Assembly (NCBI GenBank): GCA_047967505.1
Contig: CM106538.1
Strand: one strand, 5' to 3'
DNA from: Dipteris shenzhenensis
Taxonomy: Eukaryota; Polypodiophyta; Polypodiopsida; Gleicheniales
Length of the DNA stretch: 64,000 bases
The position numbers and the translations under genes were made by a program. Below the pieces are notes generated by a model, which saw only the letters and a program-made list of their open reading frames with translations, made no database searches and was not told where the DNA came from. Positions 11,427 through 23,812 of this stretch are shown here, one piece after another. How positions within the stretch are numbered: the stretch's first letter is position 1; each line of letters opens with the position of its first letter.

Positions 11427-12660
11427 TGTGAGTATTCTAATATTGTTTTTATTTAGATAGGTATTATGTATGCGTTGTATCTCTTAAAGCAAATGTGTAT
11501 AAGTTTTATTTTGAGTCTAATTAATATGTTGACATAACTTACTGCGTACATTCTATCCCTTCATGGAATAGTGTGAACATTCTAAGAGTTACTACACTTA
11601 GTGTGCACATTTTGCTCTATAATGGAACAGTGTGAGCATTCTAAGGCTCGTTTCATTTATACGGAAACTTAGCATGCACATTTTGTTTCGTTTTTAATTC
11701 TATACTAAATCTTTAAATATTGTAAGACTTATCTTATTTATGTTGGAACTTAGTGTGAATATTCTATCCTATAATATTATGCTTAGTATGCACATTTTAT
11801 TCTGTAATAAAACAGTGTAAGCATTCTAAGATTGTTAGCATTGTTTTCATTTACTTAAGCATTATATATACCTTATATCTTTTAAAGTAGATGTGTGTAC
11901 TTTAACGTTCGCTTTGGCTTCAATTAACATGTTGGCATAACTTAGTGTGTGTACTATATCCCTTTATAGAATAGCGTGGACATTGTAAAAGTTACTACAC
12001 TTACTATACACATTCTATTATATATTGGAACAGTGTCATTTATATCGAAACCTAGCGTGTACATTTCGCCTTGTTTTTTAATTCTATATTGAGACAGTAA
12101 ATACTAAATGGCTTGTTTTTTTCTGGGGTGAAAACTTAGTGTATTGAAACAGTGCGAGCATTTTAATATTGTTTTCATTACGTAGGTATTATACATGCTT
12201 TGTATCTTTTGAAGTAGATGTGTATACTTTAAGTTTTATTTTGGGTCCAATTAATACGTTGACATAACTTAGTGTGTACATTCTATCCCTTCATGGAATA
12301 GTGTGAACATTCTAAGGGTTACTACACTTAGTGTGCACATTATGCTCTGTAATGGAACAGTGTGAGCATTCTAAGACTCGTTTCACTTATATGAAAACTT
12401 AGTGTGTACATTTTGTTTCATTTTTTATTCTATACTAAATCATATAACTTAGTGTGTACATTCTATCCTATAATAGGATAGTGTGCACATTCTAAGAGTT
12501 ATTGTACTTAGTGTGTATATTTTGTTCTATATTGAAACAATGTAAATATTCTAAGACTTGTTTTGTTTACATACATACTACATATATATTATCTATTTTC
12601 TAAACATGAAATATACACTTTAATCTTTATTGTAATTCTACTTAACATATAACTACAGCT
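11427..12660. repeat. Tandem array of degenerate repeats of 335-390 bp
   Basis: Copies begin near 11427, 11814 and 12149, with a partial fourth from about 12440. Each has TTCTAATATTG, a GTATTAT(A/G)TATGC segment, TTGGCATAACTTAGTGTG or a variant, CTATCCCTTCATGGAATAG, GTTACTACACTTAGTGTGC and TGGAACAGTGTGAGCATTCT. Inside each copy a shorter AGTGTGxACATTCTA motif recurs. No coding potential. It ends just before the kinase relic and may be intronic. Confidence 0.75.
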
Positions 12661-12689
12661 TAGTTTTATGGAACGCTAACACTATTCGC

Positions 12690-13850
12690 AGGTGTGTGGT
12701 TTTGTAACATTGGCTAATATGCAAGAAGAGGAACTCAAACATGTCTTCAATGTGAATAGTAAGGCTGTACATGCTTTGGTAGAACACCTAGTGAACACTG
12801 CATTTAGAGAGAGCAGGCTCTATGTATCAGGTGGCCAAAGTTTGAGACTCAAACTTGGTTATTGAGTGAAGGATATCTACGAGGAGAATGTCTCATAATT
12901 GTCAAACAAATTGGCATATTTGCACAGTCGCTAGATCATCAATTCTCTAGCGATCCTCGTTTCCAGAATAAGATTACTTTGTCTCAACAACTATACAAGG
13001 ATTATAAAGGCAAGTGTAGTTGCTCAAAGAAAAAGTAAATGTAGAACAGGTTTGTCACATTGTACATGCATCAACATTGGTTACTTCACCTTAATAAAAA
13101 AAACAAAGAATTGCTTGCAATTTTGGAGGCTACATGTGTATATGTTACTCATCCAGGTACTGTTAGTGCAATAGGATTAGTTAGAGATGACAATGAACCA
13201 ATGGTCATATACAAGTACTGAAATAGTAGCCACTTGGATAGATGGTTGTACTTGATTAGTGCAAACACTTGTAGATCTGTACCCAAAGATTTTTTAGATA
13301 TACTCGAAGGAGTGGGTACTTTGGAACGTTTTAGGTGCCACATATTTGACATCACCAATGGCTTGATTGAAACTGTTAAATATATACACACTAGAGGCAT
13401 TCTGCACAACAATTTGCACTCCCAAAATATAATGGTTCATCTTTCGTAAGAAACAAATGATGTTTTTGTCGGCTTAGTGGTATGGAGCTTGAGCACTAAA
13501 GCTAATACATTGAAAACATTTCCAACTCTTCCTGATGATACTGTAGTCCAACAACGTAAACAAAAGTTTTGACATGTTGCACCTGAATGTTTCAGTATCA
13601 ACCCTCCCCGATATTCCAAAGTGTAGGATGTCTACTCACTTTGCTTTAACATAAGCAAATTAGCAAAAGGAATAGAATGTACTAGTGCACCCAAGGCAAG
13701 ATATGTGCTAAACAAGCTTCATGATGTATGTACAAGAGCATTCTCTGTTAGTGCTGCCCATCGTCCTACTATGGATGATTTGTTTGAAACAATGACCAAT
13801 GCTTGTCGTCTTGGAGTAGTGGCTTCTACAAACTCAAGACTTTGATGTAC
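12690..13850 (+). pseudogene. Protein kinase relic
   Basis: A kinase domain can be followed across stops: HPGTVSAIGLVRDDNEPM at 13152-13205 (strand 4/5 region), FLDILEGVGTLERF (13290s), KYIHTRGILHNNLHSQNIMV (13378-13437, catalytic loop), VAPECFSINPPRYSKV at about 13574-13623 (APE motif), then DVYSL and AHRPTMDDLFE (subdomain XI) near 13758-13790. The catalytic loop is HNN, so the Asp is replaced by Asn. I saw no clear DFG. In-frame stops occur near 13219, 13447, 13570 and 13624. A CAG just before 12691 could be an old splice acceptor. Non-functional kinase copy; subfamily unknown. Confidence 0.65.
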
Positions 13851-13911
13851 TAGTAAATAGACAAAATTCAAGAGCTATTAATTTGTCTTATGCAAATTGT
13901 AATTTGTACTT

Positions 13912-14456
13912 GCATTCACGCTACTCTACCCCTCTTCCCACTCCTCTTTGGACCATTCTACCTCCCTTGTACTACTTACCCAAAATCATTTTTCAACATG
14001 GTGATTCTATCTATGAATAAAGTGCCTATCCATTTCTTGTCAAAAGGAAATTTAATGAAAATCTCAAGGTGGTCCGATGTATGTGCATGTATGATGGATG
14101 AAACGCCTCGTTGCACACGTGCATGAGCGTGTGAGATCGAAAAGCAAAGGCACCATATAGATCCAAAAGCGAAGGCAAGGCAAGGAATTGAATTTAGATG
14201 AACCAAAATTGAAAATAGAGCTCAAGGACTGAAAATAGAGGGACATGTGGCTCAAGGAGAGCTTGGATTTTGTGTTTGATGGCACTATGCTACATGCCTA
14301 AAAACAAGCTACTACCAATGCATAAGTCCTTTAGCACTTTTTTATGGATAGAATCACCATGTTAAAAAATAATTTTCGGCAAGTAGTACAAGGGAGATAG
14401 AATGGTCCAAAGAGGAGTGGGGACAGCTTGAGAAGGGGGTAGAGTAGCATGAAGAC
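13912..14456. mobile_element. Fold-back element with ~120-bp inverted repeats
   Basis: The left arm (about 13912-14024) is the reverse complement of the right arm (about 14334-14456). Shared pieces include CACTCCTCTTTGGACCATTC, CTCCCTTGTACTACTT and AACATGGTGATTCTATC. The centre of ~310 bp has no ORF of note. Long arms and a small centre fit a non-autonomous fold-back or MULE-type element. No target-site duplication was identified. Confidence 0.65.
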
Positions 14457-14459
14457 AAA

Positions 14460-15300
14460 GGGAGGTCACTTTGAGAGAGTTTGTAGGGCTATGCCCAATA
14501 GAGCCCCAAAGAATGACGAGAAGAAATATCTCAATGAGAGTTTTAACAAGCAAAAGCTCCTAGCACGACAAATAAAAATGGATGCAAATTTTTTGGGAAA
14601 GACTGTTGTCATCATTTTCAGACCATACAAAAAGAAATTCAATTAATACACTCTTTTTTGGCTACTGCAGCATCCAAAGCTTCACTTGATAATTCAAATG
14701 TGACATGAAGGCTTCAGAATACAAGAGCTCTTGCCTAAACCGCAAAGCCAAGTGCAACTTACAAAGCAACAAAGGTGAATTTGGGATGGAGGGGATGGAT
14801 GGAGAAGATCTTGGAGACGATGGTGGTGGTGCTTGTGAGGTGATCAAATTTAAGTCGAGTGGATGGTGGTCATACAAGAAGAGGCACACTGGGGAAAGCC
14901 AAGTGGTTGAGTATAACTGCTTGTATACTACCTCTTTCGATTTCAAAGGGCAATAAAAATAGAAAGTTCCTAGTAGCTAGAGACTTGCCCCTAACTTAAC
15001 AATGCTAACAAATGCTTCAATTGAGATAATAACTAGGGTAGGTGATGTTTGTGAGCAAAGAGAGAGAGAGAGTTTATTGAAGTCTTAAGAAGGCCAATGG
15101 CTTTATGAAATTGATAGAAAACTTAAAAATTGATACAAGTAGAAAGGGTGTATCAACCAAAACGAGCATCATCATCATGAATGATGACATTATCCTCATC
15201 CTCATCCTCAAGCATCATCATATCAATCATCATAATCATGTAAGGCCAATGTGACACAATGTGGGGAACACTTGCAAGGGTGTAGAAAGTCAATAGGAGA
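14460..15300. other. No recognisable gene; short simple repeats
   Basis: Contains a GA run at 15059-15073 and CAT/TCA trinucleotide runs at 15165-15240. No protein family recognised. Confidence 0.45.
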
Positions 15301-15789
15301 TTTTGGGGGTGAGGTCGTGCTTATATGTAGCTGGTGATGGAGCGTTGGCATGAGCATTGCCTACCTCAATCTCTTGGCAATGGCTTTGTTCTTAACAAGG
15401 GCTATGGTAACCCATGTGGGTCGTGTCCTAGGTTTGAACATGGATGGGAAGCCATCGAGTGATCTGCATGTCCATCCATTGCTCTCAAGTATGGCACACC
15501 TAAAGCTTTGAATCTTTGCTGTGCCTAATATCTATGACCATGCGGTTCATGTGATCTAATTGAAAGAATTGCATGCTCCTACTTTGAGATGAGTTGGATA
15601 ATGTGCCCAAGGTCTATCTCTACATCTTGAGCAAAAGCTCTTTGTGTGTCGAAGCCCTTCTCTAAGATGCATAAGTGGTCTCTATAGAAGTCGAGCTTCA
15701 CTTGAAGCTCCCTCAGCACCAACTAGACCCTAAATGTGTGTAGCTATAGCAAATCCTCTCAAATGACCTAGTTGACTTGTGATACTCGA

Positions 15790-16930
15790 TGGGCATAGAT
15801 GGAGCATCCAAATTGTATTGAAAGGGAGGCAATCTATCCATGTGGAGCCTCAATCTCTCAAACCACCTATGTGTCTCTACATACTATCCTCTCTCGTCTC
15901 CTCTATCCGCGAGGCCCATGGATGAGGATAGGCCACCCATGGCATCCTATGTTGCCCCGACATACTAGACCTATACTGTTTGGCACGATGTAGATTTGCA
16001 ATGCAGAAGCACCAAACTCAGCTTGAATGATATGATGCATCACTAATGGATTGCCTCAAATCATTCGTGAGGGCAAAAGAATCTATCACTCTACTTGGGC
16101 CCACTCTGTGTCAAAGAGATCTAGCCCCCACCACCAACATTATCAAAGGCTACCATATACATGCTTGCAAGTTGAACCAAGGAATCAAAGGAAAGAGCCT
16201 TAGTTGAAGCATCTAAAAGTGTGAGTGGAAGCATTGCCTCTCCAATCATGCAAGTGAGGCATACCCCTTGCTCGAGCGTGCCTACATCATTGGTCTCATT
16301 GTGAAAATCGGCTAAAAAAAACACATAGGAAGGTGTATGAGGAAACAATCTCAACAAGTGGCCCGTCAAATGTGAACTTCTCCTTATGCATGCTACTCGA
16401 GATGTGTTGAAGATCATAACCTTGGTCTTGTCAAGGTTGACCCTTGTATCATTTTACTCACAAAACGCTTGCAATGCATCTAGATATCTTTGGAGGCCCT
16501 CAACAAAGGAGGACATTAGTACCACATTGTGTGCAAACAAGAGGATTTGAATTAGTATACCAATGAGAGCATCCATCCATTGCTAGTGCCCCCATGAAAG
16601 TCTCAAGCTCATGGATGTAGAGGCCAAAAAAGATTGGTGATAATGGACAACCTTGTTATACCCTAATGGTGCTCATAATCTCCTCTCTCCATCCGACACC
16701 TATCCAAACTCCATTTGAGACTATCTCATAAAGCACCATAACAACCTATATGATCTCCTAGCCATACCCCAACTCCTACATGCACCTACACTCATGCGAA
16801 AGTCTTATGGAAGTCCACAAAGCCATAGTATATCATCTACTTCCATGACCTAACCTCCTCTATGACATGCTTGAGTGAGTACATTATCCATGGTCCCGTG
16901 GTCACACCAAAATCTTACTTGCCCCTTTGC
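15790..16930 (-). pseudogene. Non-LTR retrotransposon (LINE) reverse transcriptase relic
   Basis: Reading the minus strand from about 16770 down: VVMVLYEIVSNGVW, then QGCPLSPIFFGLYIHELE (finger/palm region), LLFAHNVVLMSSFVEGLQRY (YADD region reading FAHN), then VNLDKTKVMIFNTS (about 16440-16395). The order and spacing fit the C-terminal half of a LINE reverse transcriptase. The catalytic Asp pair is changed and stops interrupt the frame, so it is dead. Downstream minus-strand text to about 15790 probably continues the element but is not diagnostic. Confidence 0.6.
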
Positions 16931-17219
16931 TTTGAGCCACAACATCTCTAAAAACTGACCGACCTCTATGTCAAGTATCTATGTCAAGTACTCATGCATA
17001 GATCTTGGACATGACATGTCTATTCATAATGATCCTATAGTTTCCCAAACTCATGGGATCCCCTACCTTGTGATGAATAGGTGCAATAATATTAAGGTGT
17101 GGAAAGCAAAGGTACATTACTTCATAAGAGACTTCAAGGGTCTATGAGACAAGGTACAAAACCAAGAAGTGACTTGCTATATCTAGATAACTAAAAAATC
17201 AAGGGAGTGCCTAAGGCTC

Positions 17220-17224
<5 letters not shown>

Positions 17225-17257
<33 letters not shown>
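17225..17257. repeat. (GA)n microsatellite
   Basis: About 16 uninterrupted GA units. Confidence 0.95.
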
Positions 17258-17259
<2 letters not shown>

Positions 17260-17262
<3 letters not shown>

Positions 17263-18380
17263 ATCTCCAAAACACCAAAATATCATAGAGTAAGGAACCA
17301 AAAGTCCAACTACACAAATATTCATCAAGTAACAAGAGAACAACGACAAAAGAAATGCCACTATGAGCCACAAATACAAACCTTACCACTTTAGCCCATG
17401 ATTGTAAAAGGTCACCATAAGGGTAGACCTAGTTTCTTTTGTTATATCCAAATCCAACCGTGACTTAAGTAGCTTAGATATTCAAGAACCTAGAGGCATT
17501 GACATGTTCTAATACCATACTTTATCACTTAGCATCACTCCACCAACTCCGCTCCATATTACAATCATTTATGTCTCTTGCACAAGATCCAACAATCACG
17601 TTTTGAATCTCACTATATCTTCAACCTATCAAATTCATCCTTAAATTCAACTAATCATTTGTCCTTTGATTGTTAGCCTATTATCCATTTATCAATATTT
17701 GGCAAGTCATTCATTATTTAGTCTTTAACCTATGGTCTTCAACCTATCAATCATCCTTCGATCTGTCCTATCATTCAATCCTTCGATCTTTAGTCTTTGG
17801 TATCAACATGTATTCTCCCCACTTGTAATTATCCATGTCCTCATGGATTTCTTCAATACCTCTTTTCCCCCATGAACATCTAATTGTAAAGTCACCTCTC
17901 ATGTGCATATTTGTTATCAACCCTCTTTTGATCTCATGCATACAAGGGTATGCTTCATCGATGCTTCAAAGCTAAATAGTTATTTGTTTGAGGCTACATC
18001 CCTTATCTCTTCCTTATTGTCAACTTTCTTTGGTCTTGCACATGGAAGCACCACATTATGCTTACTTGGCCCCTTTCTCCCTCTCTGTTTGAGAATCCAT
18101 TCCTTGTAGTCAACCTTCTTTTGGTCTCACACATGTAGAGGACCCTTCAAGCTTACTTGGCCTCTTTCTCTTTGTTTGAGACTGCATCCTAGAAGCTTCC
18201 TTGTTCATAGCCTTCTCTTGGTCTTGTACATGAAAATGCTCTTCATGCATACTTAGTCTCCTTTCTCTTCATTTGAGGCTACATGTGCGCTTCACTCTTC
18301 TTGTCTTTTCCATATCTTTAGTTTCTTCCTTCTCTTGTTGCAAATTTCTCCTCTTTGTTGCAATTCTTTTGCTTACTACA
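17260..18380. other. No recognisable gene; CT-rich
   Basis: Recurrent CTTTGGTCT/TCTTTCTC blocks and a loose direct repeat around 17925-18295 (TTTGAGGCTACAT, CTTGCACATG-like). No coding or RNA signal. Confidence 0.45.
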
Positions 18381-18389
18381 TCATTAAGT

Positions 18390-18871
18390 GTTGTCTTCCC
18401 TGTATTTCTATGGGGGAGGCTACACAAAGGAGAGCAAAAGAGACAAGAGACAGAGACCCAAATGTGGTACACCTACAAAGTCACCCTTATCTTCTGTCTC
18501 TCATATATATATATATATATATACATATATATGTATATATATATATGTATATATGTATATATATATATGTATATATGTATATATATATATGTATATATGT
18601 ATATATATATATGTATATATGTATATATATATATGTATATATGTATATATATATATGTATATATATATATATGTATATATGTATACATATATGTATGTAT
18701 ATATATATATGTATGTATATATATATATGTATATACATATATGTATATATATATATATGTATATACATATATGTATATATATATATATGTATATACATAT
18801 ATGTATATATATATATATGTATATACATATATGTATATACATATATATATATACATATATATATACATACA

Positions 18872-18956
<85 letters not shown>

Positions 18957-18984
18957 TATTAGTGAAGCACATAGGCCTTTAACC
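18390..18984 (-). repeat. Probable copia LTR carrying an expanded AT microsatellite
   Basis: 18505-18956 is a nearly pure array of TATATATG/TATATACA units. Its right edge (GGCCTTTAACCCCACA, then ACCTTCCACTTAAAGG and AATGTGCC, to about 19012) matches the LTR end plus polypurine tract of the copia element at 26.26-33.39 kb. Its left edge (CACCCTTATCTTCTGTCTC, then TCATATAT) resembles the LTR text CCCTAATCTTC ... TTATATATG of that element. The microsatellite may therefore have grown inside an LTR. Array certain; LTR call moderate. Confidence 0.5.
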
Positions 18985-19019
18985 CCACAACCTTCCACTT
19001 AAAGGCCAATGTGCCTCCT

Positions 19020-19935
19020 CTCTCTAGGCGACCTCTCTCCTTCATTTCACAATGTTGTGTCTCCTCCCTCTCTCTAAGCTCTCTTGACTTGACCCTTGCA
19101 ATCTCTCCCTCTCTAATCAACTTTGATCTCTCTATAGCCCCCACTTTTCCGATACGCAAGGCAAAATCTGACAAGACAAGGAAAACTAGGCCAACTAATT
19201 TATCGTGAGGCATCCTCGTGGACTTCAGCCTCAATATATCGACCTTTCTAGAAGAGCTGTTTCTCTTTATGTAACTTTCAATACACCAAAACTGTAAAAA
19301 TCTTAAGGCAACAGAGGTAAACACGCAAGCAAAGAAGCATCTCAGTTGACACAATTGAGGCTAAGATCGCTCCTTGACAAAGGGACGATATAGAGAGCCA
19401 GTGGAAATCCTCTGAGAGCATTATACGATGGAGTTACGAAACTGCAGATGGACACAGGAGCCCTTAAACACTGCAGCTAAGGCACTGAACATCTACAGTT
19501 TTTAGAGAGCAAAACACAGAACAGGACGAACTAAAACGAAAAAATACTCGTGGAAACCATTAGCAGACGTTACATACATCCAGGGACATGCCACATCGTA
19601 ACGAAGAAGCGGCTTCAACCCATCGAACTAGGGCTGCAGACACCCCGAAACTTGCAACATTAAAAAACCACGAACTTACAGATAACAATCAGGTAATCAG
19701 ATTGGCAAATTTCGAGCTGTCCATCGATCTCCACCCCAGACGAGACCAGACCTCAAGAACTCTCAAAACACTCAGGACTCCAACAATACAAACACTCAAG
19801 CAACCCAAAGCACTTAGGACTAATTAGGACTCAAACAATACCAAAAATCAAACGACCCGCCAGTTAAATAGAGCAGATGAAACCCAAAACAGTGGTGGTG
19901 TACAAATACACCGTAATAGAGAGCCCCGTTCACCA
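19020..19935. other. H3 downstream region, no gene seen
   Basis: No protein or RNA gene recognised. The part next to 19940 would hold the H3 3' UTR on the minus strand. Confidence 0.4.
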
Positions 19936-19939
19936 CATC

Positions 19940-20383
<444 letters not shown>

Positions 20384-20469
20384 CTATGGAGAAATGAGCT
20401 ATGGCGAGAAGATCAGATAAATTTTAGAAGTGGCGAGCTCGTCACTTTGTAGTAGAAGATGATGAAGAT

Positions 20470-22190
20470 TTGAAATTTTCCCACTTTGAAATTTGAACTT
20501 TTGCCCGCCACAAATAGCTCTCAATTTTGCCCCTCACAAAGGGGCCACTCTTGTGCCCCCCTAACTGGCAGGCCGCAAAGCATCCGCTTCGCTGGAGATT
20601 TTGCACAATTGCAGTGGGGAATCCCTTTGCACTGCACAAATCACCTTCTAGCAAAACTTTGGGAGCAATTCACCGATCGTGAAGGCTTCATCTGCAAGGA
20701 TTGGCGAAATGCATCTGGTCTAGTAGTAGTCCATGGAAGGCCTCATTCCATCTCTCCTTAGTGTCCATAGGTTACCCATCGCATGTCCAGTGACCACCCA
20801 ATTGGGTCTCCCTTTAACGTATGAGATGGCCTTGTATTGCAATGATAAATTATTGATTTTCTTGCTCGATGATCCTGGTTGGGAAAAAGCAAAGCAATGG
20901 ACAAAGCAAACTGTTGGCTAACGTCATTGATCGAGTCATTGATCGCTTTGGATCCTGAGTGCAAGGCGATGTCAAAGTGCGAAGAAACGCATCCTAATGG
21001 AGCTTTCGTGAGAGCATCTATCATGCAGAAATATGTGAGCTCATTGAGCAACTAAATCCACACAGAAAGCTGTCTACAATCAAGTTAACGCAACGATGGA
21101 CAAGGAAAATTTCTTTGTTTGCAAATGCAACAGAGGCCCAATTGTCCAACAAACCAGATTTTAGACTTTTGGATGTGACACAATTCCAACCTTACACTAT
21201 CCTTTATTGTTGAATGTTCAACCAATTCAGTAGAAATAGTAGAAATTGCATCATTCAAGATTCTTGCTTTGTGGGTTCGAATGGAGGAGGGAGGCACGGC
21301 TTGAATGGACACATCGCATGATACCAGGCTGCCATGCCACAAGGAAAGCCAAGCATTGTAGGATAGGACAATCAGCATTGTAGGATTGTACAATCAGCAT
21401 GAAGAGTAGGTCCAAGGCCTACTGAAGTACATAGCAGTCAAACCAAGCAAAGCAGGTAGTTACAGGGAAGGCCTCATGTTGTGTAGGCATTCCAATAGCC
21501 AATCCCAGCCAGTTAGAGTGTGGTTGCATTAGCAAGTAGCAAGGGCTACCACATGTGGTCAGGTTGCTAATCGACCTAGATAGTAGAATTGCTCGGGCAG
21601 CACTTCACAAGGGCACTCATACTCATTGATAAAATGAAATGTAGCTATATTTTCCATCCAGATCCAATTCACGGTAAGATGGGTCTTGTTGCAAGACCTT
21701 GCTTGAATTTACAAGTTGATCTTAAATTTCAATTGGCTCATCCACTGATGTGGGAAAAACATTTCATAATAGAGCACAAAGCTTCCAAAAGGGGCCCAGT
21801 ATAAAACAGTAATCGGGCTTATTACAATTCTTAATTTACAAGAGTAGACCATTCTAGACCATCTCTTTATGGTTGGCTTTCGAAAAATAGCATTCCAAAA
21901 CCTCATGTTTCAATAGTTGGGGTTTACATATAAGTTGATTCGATTGTTTGCCCTCTTAGCCCTCGAAGCTTCAATCCGATGGGCACGAGCCATGCATTGC
22001 TTTGCAGTAGGCACATGTAGGGAAGACCCTCGCTATTATGCAGAGAAACACCTCCCCACAAAGCAGCCCTCAATTGCACCTCGAACTGGGCTTGCTAAAT
22101 CTCCCATGCCTTTTGGCTGCCTTGGCTTGTCGCTCATCAATTCTCTGCTTTTCTTTGGCCACTCTTGCTTGCTATGATTCCCTTTGCTTT
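20470..22190. other. No recognisable gene
   Basis: Upstream region of H3 followed by unique-looking sequence with short unsupported ORFs on both strands. Confidence 0.4.
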
Positions 22191-22194
22191 AGCT

Positions 22195-23812
22195 ATTTTT
22201 GCCTCCTCCTTGCCTCTTTCATTCTCTCCACCTCCATCTTGTTTGCATTCTTGGCCCACATGGTATCTATATATTGATTAGATGCTAGAATAATTGAATG
22301 GCTATAGTCGACATGTGCCTCTCCCTGCACCCTTGCAATGGTCACATTTTCACAAGGTAGGTCCACCACCCCTGCATTCAGGGTTTTGCAAAGGAATTGT
22401 ATGCCCATGCTATTGAAGGTTGCCACTACTGCTCCCTTCAACCTCCCTCCAAGTCTGCATTCTCTGGTGTGCTTGGAACCTGAGTAGGATCAACCTCTAG
22501 CAATACTTGTTGTTCCTCATATTGTGGTTGTTCAACTTGACTAATATCAGCCTCTATAAATTTTGAAGTTGGCTCCAACTGCATTGTAGGCTCTATAACA
22601 GTAACCTCAATGTTTTTACATGGCAAGTGATCAAAACAAAGAGCTTCTCTATTGAATGGCTAGATCCCAGTGGCACAGAATCTTGCCTTTATATTTTGAC
22701 TCCATGAAGTGGTAGGTAGAGCTAGGGTTGATATGCCAGCAAGATCTGTCTTTGAAACTTGGGGACAAAAATTGTTCATTAGCCAAACAAACCTCTCTTT
22801 GTTGAAGTTGCTCTTGAAAGACTTGAAGATCGACACATCAAGGGGCTGGAGTTTGTGAGAAGTGTGTGCAGGCAAAGTCACAATATCAACACCCCATTCA
22901 ACTGCCTTGGCCACAACATCCAAACCAGTGTGGCTCCCATGCCCATCGATTATGAGCAGGTGCATGTTGGTTGGTGTGACTGCATTTGGAAGGGAGTTCT
23001 TGAAATGATCAAGCCTGCATATGCAGCAAACAATTGACCAGTCATCCAAGCCTTATTTTGCATTGACATGATAGCCCCATCCTCACATTGGGTTAGATAA
23101 TTTCGCATTACTTATATGTAATAACTTGGAAGGGCAAATCTGGCTGCATTCACACAACAAAGAATGGTAAACCACTCTCTTGAATCACGCCTTCACCCAT
23201 AAACTTGCCTTCACCCTTTTCGAGCAAGTAATTTCATTCCTCTATCTTTGGAGCCCTACACCCGTCTCGTCTGCATTCCATATGTTACGAGGCGCGTATT
23301 GGTGGAGATTGTACATTGTCTCCAAGTTGTCATGAAATGAAGCTATTTCAAGACAGAGGCTTCCTGCTCTTGTGTGATCAAGTGACTCTACAACTCGGAA
23401 TGCTAGCTCTAGATGTCTTTTGCAGAAACCATCACACCAACTTTTGCCAAGAACACCATTTGAGAATGGGGTGGGCCGAGTTTGGCTTATAGTGGCTACT
23501 TTCAAGCTCAAATCATAAACTGTAATGCTCGACCTGACTCTTGCATTTCGAAGCACCACTCTACCAATGCCTTCTCCTCTTCTTCAAATAGTACAAGTGC
23601 TGGTCCCTTGCGTTTTTTGGTCATTCTTCCTTTCAACCATGCAGCCAAGGCAGACCAACTCATGCCCCATCGTTTTGAGCAGGCTCGCATTGATGATCCA
23701 TTTTCATGTGCCTCCATTGCATCATGCATGTCCTTTTCAGTGCAATCTCTCTCTACTCTTTTATGGTACGATCAGGTCTTACTAGTGGGGTTGCACATGC
23801 AGCTATACTAGA
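22195..23812 (-). pseudogene. Pogo/Tigger-like (CENP-B type) transposase relic
   Basis: Minus-strand order: helix-turn-helix (SMRACSKRWGMSWSALAAWL, 23729-23508), second DNA-binding part (KSWCDGFCKRHLEL), then a DDE_1 domain: IWNADETGV (first Asp, about 23270), WFTILCCVNAA near 23170, MHLLIIDGHGSH (second Asp), DIVTLPAHTSHKLQPLDVSI (third Asp, 35 residues after the second). A Gln/Glu-rich tail follows to about 22200. This is the order of Tc1/mariner-superfamily pogo transposases, which cut and paste at TA sites. All three Asp are readable, but frameshifts and a stop between 23242 and 23049 break it. Terminal repeats were not found. Confidence 0.78.

Noticed and set aside
11427-12660. CRISPR-like regular repeats
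   Set aside because: Plant nuclear DNA; the units are long, diverged, and have no uniform spacers.
18273-19002. Long open frames of alternating Tyr/Ile on both strands
   Set aside because: They are translations of a TATATG microsatellite, not proteins.
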